The position numbers and the translations under genes are program-made. This document shows, piece after piece, positions 60,996 through 64,000 of a DNA stretch of 64,000 nt. How positions within the stretch are numbered: position 1 is the first letter of the stretch; the number at the start of each line of letters is the position of its first letter. A model generated the notes under the pieces. That model ran no database searches. It was not told the DNA's origin and worked only from the letters and a program-made list of their open reading frames with translations. The stretch lies in the NCBI GenBank assembly GCA_963780635.1, contig CAWACW010000012.1:186001-250000 (forward strand), read 5' to 3'. This DNA is from DATEPR01 sp963780635. Lineage in GTDB: Bacteria > Actinomycetota > Actinomycetes > Mycobacteriales > Pseudonocardiaceae.

Positions 60996-62082
60996 CGGTG
61001 ACCAGCGCTGTGACCAGTGCCGCCCGGCCGGGCAACGCGGCGACGAGCACGTGCTCGTTGTCGGCGTGTGCTCCGCCACCGACGGCACCCAGCCCGTCCA
61101 GGGTCGGTGTGCCGATGCCGGCGGTGAAGTTGCCGTCCGAGCCGCCGCCGACCGCGGCAGCGGTCAGCGGCGGCAAGCCGAGCGTGTCCGCCAGTGCCGA
61201 GGCACGGGCGAACAGCGCGGCGGAGGACTCGGCGACCAGCGGTGGCCGGTTCGGGCCGCCGAGGATCTCCAGGTCGGCGAGGACAGGCCGCAATGCGTGC
61301 ATCGCGACGTCCACCCTGGCCTGCTCGGCGACGTCCCTGACTCGCACGTCCACAGTGAACTCGCCCACCGCGGGCACGGTGTTGGACGTGGTGCCGGACG
61401 TGAGCAGGGTGGGTGTCACCGTGGTGCCGCACTCCGGATCGCCGAGCGCGTTGACCGCCAGCACCTGGTGCGCCAGTTCGATCGTCGCGTTGACACCACG
61501 CTCGGGCTCCAGTCCGGCGTGCGCCGCCTTGCCGTTGGCCCGCACCCTGTACAGCGACACGCCCTTGCGTTCGGTCTTCAGCGCGCCGCCGTCGGCGGAC
61601 GCCTCCAACACGAGCGCCGCCGCGCAGCCGGCCGCCTGCTGCTCGATCAAAGCACGGGAACTGGGCGAGCCGATCTCCTCGTCCCCGGTGACCAGCAGCG
61701 TGACGCCCGAGCGGTCGGGCAGGGCCGCGATCGCGTGCATCGCGAGCACCACGCCCGCCTTCATGTCGAAGCAGCCCGGCCCGCGCAGCACCCCGTCGTC
61801 CACTGTGTACGGATGGGTGGCCAGCGATCCCAGTGGCCACACCGTGTCGTGGTGCCCGAGCAGCAGCACCCTCGCGGGCCCGGTGCCGAAGCACCAGCGC
61901 AAGTGACTACGTCCCGCCAGCTCGATGCGCTCCGGCGCCGCCCCGAGCACCTCGGTGCCGAGGCGGGCCACCACATCCGCGCTGCGGGCCACCGCGGCCA
62001 GATCGGCCGACGGCGACTCGCAGGTGACCAGTTCCTCGATGCCGGCCAGCAGCACCGGCACCGGGAACCGCTCCGGGCCCAC
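60934..62082 (-). CDS. M20 family metallopeptidase (carboxypeptidase G2-like)
   Basis: GTG 62082 begins one base after the preceding stop (TGA-C-GTG), giving 382 residues. Metal ligands are in LGHHDTVWPLG, GPGCFDMKAG and the Glu pair of TGDEEIGSPSS, with a later His in GGAHADNEH. The lid domain includes GKAAHAGLEPERG. It should cleave C-terminal amino acids or amides from small substrates in the cytosol. It is co-transcribed with the S9/beta-lactamase fusion. The last codons lie in a tandem duplication. Confidence 0.92.
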   Translation of the reverse strand: MGPERFPVPVLLAGIEELVTCESPSADLAAVARSADVVARLGTEVLGAAPERIELAGRSHLRWCFGTGPARVLLLGHHDTVWPLGSLATHPYTVDDGVLRGPGCFDMKAGVVLAMHAIAALPDRSGVTLLVTGDEEIGSPSSRALIEQQAAGCAAALVLEASADGGALKTERKGVSLYRVRANGKAAHAGLEPERGVNATIELAHQVLAVNALGDPECGTTVTPTLLTSGTTSNTVPAVGEFTVDVRVRDVAEQARVDVAMHALRPVLADLEILGGPNRPPLVAESSAALFARASALADTLGLPPLTAAAVGGGSDGNFTAGIGTPTLDGLGAVGGGAHADNEHVLVAALPGRAALVTALVTELLADGRAANHEAATGAARP

Positions 62083-62083
62083 G

Positions 62084-64000
62084 TCAGCGCACCTTCGGCG
62101 TGGCGCGCACACCGAAGTGCACGTAGCGCTCACCGGTGGGCAACTCGTAGAACGTCACCGGCAGCCAGTGATGCGCCTGCGGTTCCCGCACCACGAACAG
62201 GTTCTCCTCGACCGGCACCATCCGGTACTCCTGTGGCGGCTCGCCGATCAGCTCGGCCAGCGGCCCGGTCGCCGTGACGCGCAGCGCCGGGCCTTCGTCA
62301 CCGACGAACACCTCGATCACCGTGCTGGCCCGCTCGTAGGTGCCGACATACGGTCGCACGTCGACCGTGACCGGCTCGGCGGGCGGACCCAACCGCTCGG
62401 GTACCGGCACGCCCGCGACCTCGGCGAAGATCTCGCCGTACAGCGCCGCGTACAGGTCGCTCGCGTCGCCGCCGTTGGTCAGCAGCGTCACCGCCAGCCC
62501 CTGCTCGGGCAGCAGCCGCAGGAACGCCGACTGGCCGATGGTGTTGCCGTCGTGCCCGATCAGCCGGTGGCCGTGCCAGTCGAACCGGATCCAGCCCAGT
62601 CCCCACGAGTCACCCAGCGCGTACTTGTCCGGCAGCTCTGCGTGCTTCTCGGTCATCGCGGCGGCGCTGCGCTCGGACAGCAGCCGGGTGCCGTCCGCGG
62701 CCACCCCGCCGGTCAGGTGCATGCGGGCGAACGCGAGCACGTCGGCGGCCGTCGAGGTGACCAGCCCGGCCGGGCCGACCGCCCTGGGCAGCCCCCACAC
62801 GGAGGCCGGCACGGGATCGCTGCCCGCCGGGCCGACGTGGCCCAGCGCGGCCCGGAACTTCAGGGCCTCCTCGGGCAGCGTGAGCGTGTGAGTCAGGCCC
62901 AGCGGGGCGAACAGCCGTTCCCGCACCGCCTGGTCCCACGTCGTGCCGGTGAGCTTCTCGATGACCCGGCCGGCCAGCGTGAACCCCGCGTTGCAGTACG
63001 ACCAGGTGGCGCCCAGAGGGTGGTTCTGCGCCACATCGGCCAGCAGCGCCACGTATTTCTCGATGGCGTCGTCACCACGGCCGGTGTCGGTGAACACATC
63101 ACCGTCGATGCCGCTGGTGTGGGTGACCAGGTGGCGCACGGTGACCTTCTTGGTCGCCGTCGGGTCGGCCAGCCGCAGCTCGGGCAGCACCTCCACGACC
63201 GGCGCGTCCAGGTCCAGCAGGCCCTCGTCGACCAGTTGCATCACCAGCGTCGTCGTCCACACCTTGGAGATCGACCCGACCTGGAACACCGAGTCGGTGG
63301 TGGTCGACACGCCGGTGTCCTTGTTCAGCACGCCGTACGCGGCCTCGACCAGCTCGTCCGCACGGCCCGGGTGCATGCGCAGGATGCCCAGCGTCGCACC
63401 GGGAATCCGGTAGCGCGCCGCCAGCACCGACAGCCGCCGCTGCCAGTGCTCCGCGTCGATCCGGGCCCGCCGCGGCGCGGCACTGTCCCCCGCGTACTGC
63501 TCGACCCAGTCCAGCACACGCCGGTTGAAGTCCAGCCGGTGCGATGGCGGACCGCTGAAGATGAACAGGTGCGAGCCCTCGGGGTAGAGCACCAGCCGGG
63601 TCGGGATGCCCCGCTCACGCAAGGCCATGTGCCACTGCTGGGCCTGCCCGACCGGGCACCGCACGTCGGCGGCACCCTGGATGATCAGCGTGGGCGTGCG
63701 CACCTTGTCGATCAGCGCCATCGGCGACAGCTGGGCATAGCGGTCGCGGTCCGACCACGGCATCGCGCCGAGTTCCAGGTCACCGAGGAAGTAACCGGCG
63801 TCCGAGGTGCCGACCATGCTCTGCAGGTCGGCCACCACGCCACCGGTCACAGCGGCGGCGAACCGGCTGTCGCGGCTGGTCAGGTAGCAGGTCATGAAGC
63901 CGCCGTAGCTGTAACCGGCCACCGCGAGCCGACCAGGATCGGCGATCCCCTCGGCGACGAGCCGGTCGATCGGCTCCAGGAAGTCCTTGGCGTCGGCCTC
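62084..64000 (-). CDS. S9 peptidase fused to a beta-lactamase/CubicO-type serine hydrolase (5' end outside)
   Basis: The frame is open to the right edge, so the start and probably an N-terminal propeller are missing. The first part is an S9 hydrolase domain: nucleophile GYSYGGFM, acid in IIQGAADVRCPVG and His in PEGSHLFIF. It is followed directly by a complete class C beta-lactamase-like domain with SxxK in VGSISKVW, the YxN in YCNAGF and the HxG in IGHDGN, and then a beta-rich tail of about 120 residues. One chain thus carries two serine-hydrolase sites. It may act on wall or peptide substrates; no membrane helix is visible in the part shown. Confidence 0.85.
   Translation of the reverse strand, partial: EADAKDFLEPIDRLVAEGIADPGRLAVAGYSYGGFMTCYLTSRDSRFAAAVTGGVVADLQSMVGTSDAGYFLGDLELGAMPWSDRDRYAQLSPMALIDKVRTPTLIIQGAADVRCPVGQAQQWHMALRERGIPTRLVLYPEGSHLFIFSGPPSHRLDFNRRVLDWVEQYAGDSAAPRRARIDAEHWQRRLSVLAARYRIPGATLGILRMHPGRADELVEAAYGVLNKDTGVSTTTDSVFQVGSISKVWTTTLVMQLVDEGLLDLDAPVVEVLPELRLADPTATKKVTVRHLVTHTSGIDGDVFTDTGRGDDAIEKYVALLADVAQNHPLGATWSYCNAGFTLAGRVIEKLTGTTWDQAVRERLFAPLGLTHTLTLPEEALKFRAALGHVGPAGSDPVPASVWGLPRAVGPAGLVTSTAADVLAFARMHLTGGVAADGTRLLSERSAAAMTEKHAELPDKYALGDSWGLGWIRFDWHGHRLIGHDGNTIGQSAFLRLLPEQGLAVTLLTNGGDASDLYAALYGEIFAEVAGVPVPERLGPPAEPVTVDVRPYVGTYERASTVIEVFVGDEGPALRVTATGPLAELIGEPPQEYRMVPVEENLFVVREPQAHHWLPVTFYELPTGERYVHFGVRATPKVR

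Noticed and set aside
1..64000. tRNA, rRNA, transposase, integrase or attachment sites
   Set aside because: I scanned intergenic gaps by eye and saw no cloverleaf-like gene, transposase-like product or att-type repeat. A tRNAscan or Infernal run would be needed to exclude small RNAs.

Overview
The window is high-GC actinobacterial DNA. GTG and TTG starts are frequent, genes are dense, and stop/start overlaps of the ATGA or GTGA type are common. Several genes point to a mycelial or cell-wall-rich actinomycete, most likely of the order Pseudonocardiales: an AfsR/SARP-type regulator, a GlfT2-like galactofuranosyltransferase (arabinogalactan assembly), an NDMA-dependent (mycofactocin-type) alcohol dehydrogenase, and many small TetR, MarR and GNAT genes. 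The genus cannot be fixed from the sequence alone. I saw no rRNA, tRNA, transposase, phage gene or CRISPR array.

Layout. 1-6.9 kb: a catabolic and uptake locus with a lipoprotein solute binder, a frameshifted MmgE/PrpD gene, an enoyl-CoA hydratase, a MaoC-like hydratase, and then an ABC ATPase and two permeases behind a second promoter. The two promoters share an operator-like word. 6.9-16.2 kb: a frameshifted HtrA-like protease, a proton antiporter, an SDR/VOC pair, a DHFR-like reductase, an NTF2-like protein, the large SARP-type regulator and an alpha/beta hydrolase. 16.2-23.2 kb: a decayed DUF385 gene with internal tandem repeats, an L-lactate permease behind two IclR-like palindromes, a MarR gene divergent from two membrane proteins, a GNAT gene, an enoyl-CoA hydratase and a repeat-filled intergenic array. 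23.2-32.3 kb: a secreted subtilase with unusual active-site motifs; the alcohol dehydrogenase with a possible 19-codon leader ORF, followed by a metallo-beta-lactamase-fold protein, a nucleoside hydrolase and a TetR gene; then a Thr-rich membrane protein, a double GNAT and a YrdB-like protein behind three palindromes. 32.3-43.9 kb: an S9 peptidase, a YdeI-like protein, a P-loop kinase, a HAD hydrolase, two broken oxidoreductase genes (an SDR and a Baeyer-Villiger-type monooxygenase) next to a TetR gene, a nitroreductase, the GlfT2 homologue and two membrane proteins. 44-54 kb: a repeat-bearing gap, cupin/MarR/GNAT genes, an orphan MDR N-terminal domain coupled to an SDR, an NTF2-like protein, a sugar porter, another SDR, a universal stress protein and a coupled amidohydrolase pair whose second member lacks the metal ligands. 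54-64 kb: an overlapping ECF sigma-factor operon, an SF2 helicase, a Tat-exported phospholipase C-like protein, an M20 peptidase and, running off the right edge, an S9 peptidase fused to a beta-lactamase-fold domain.

Three features recur. Six genes are broken, five of them by one- or two-base indels inside short C/G runs; this may reflect sequencing error, slippage or real decay. At three loci the 3' end of a gene is tandemly duplicated just downstream of its stop codon. A related intergenic element occurs at about 44.1-44.3 kb and again at 60.67-60.79 kb.
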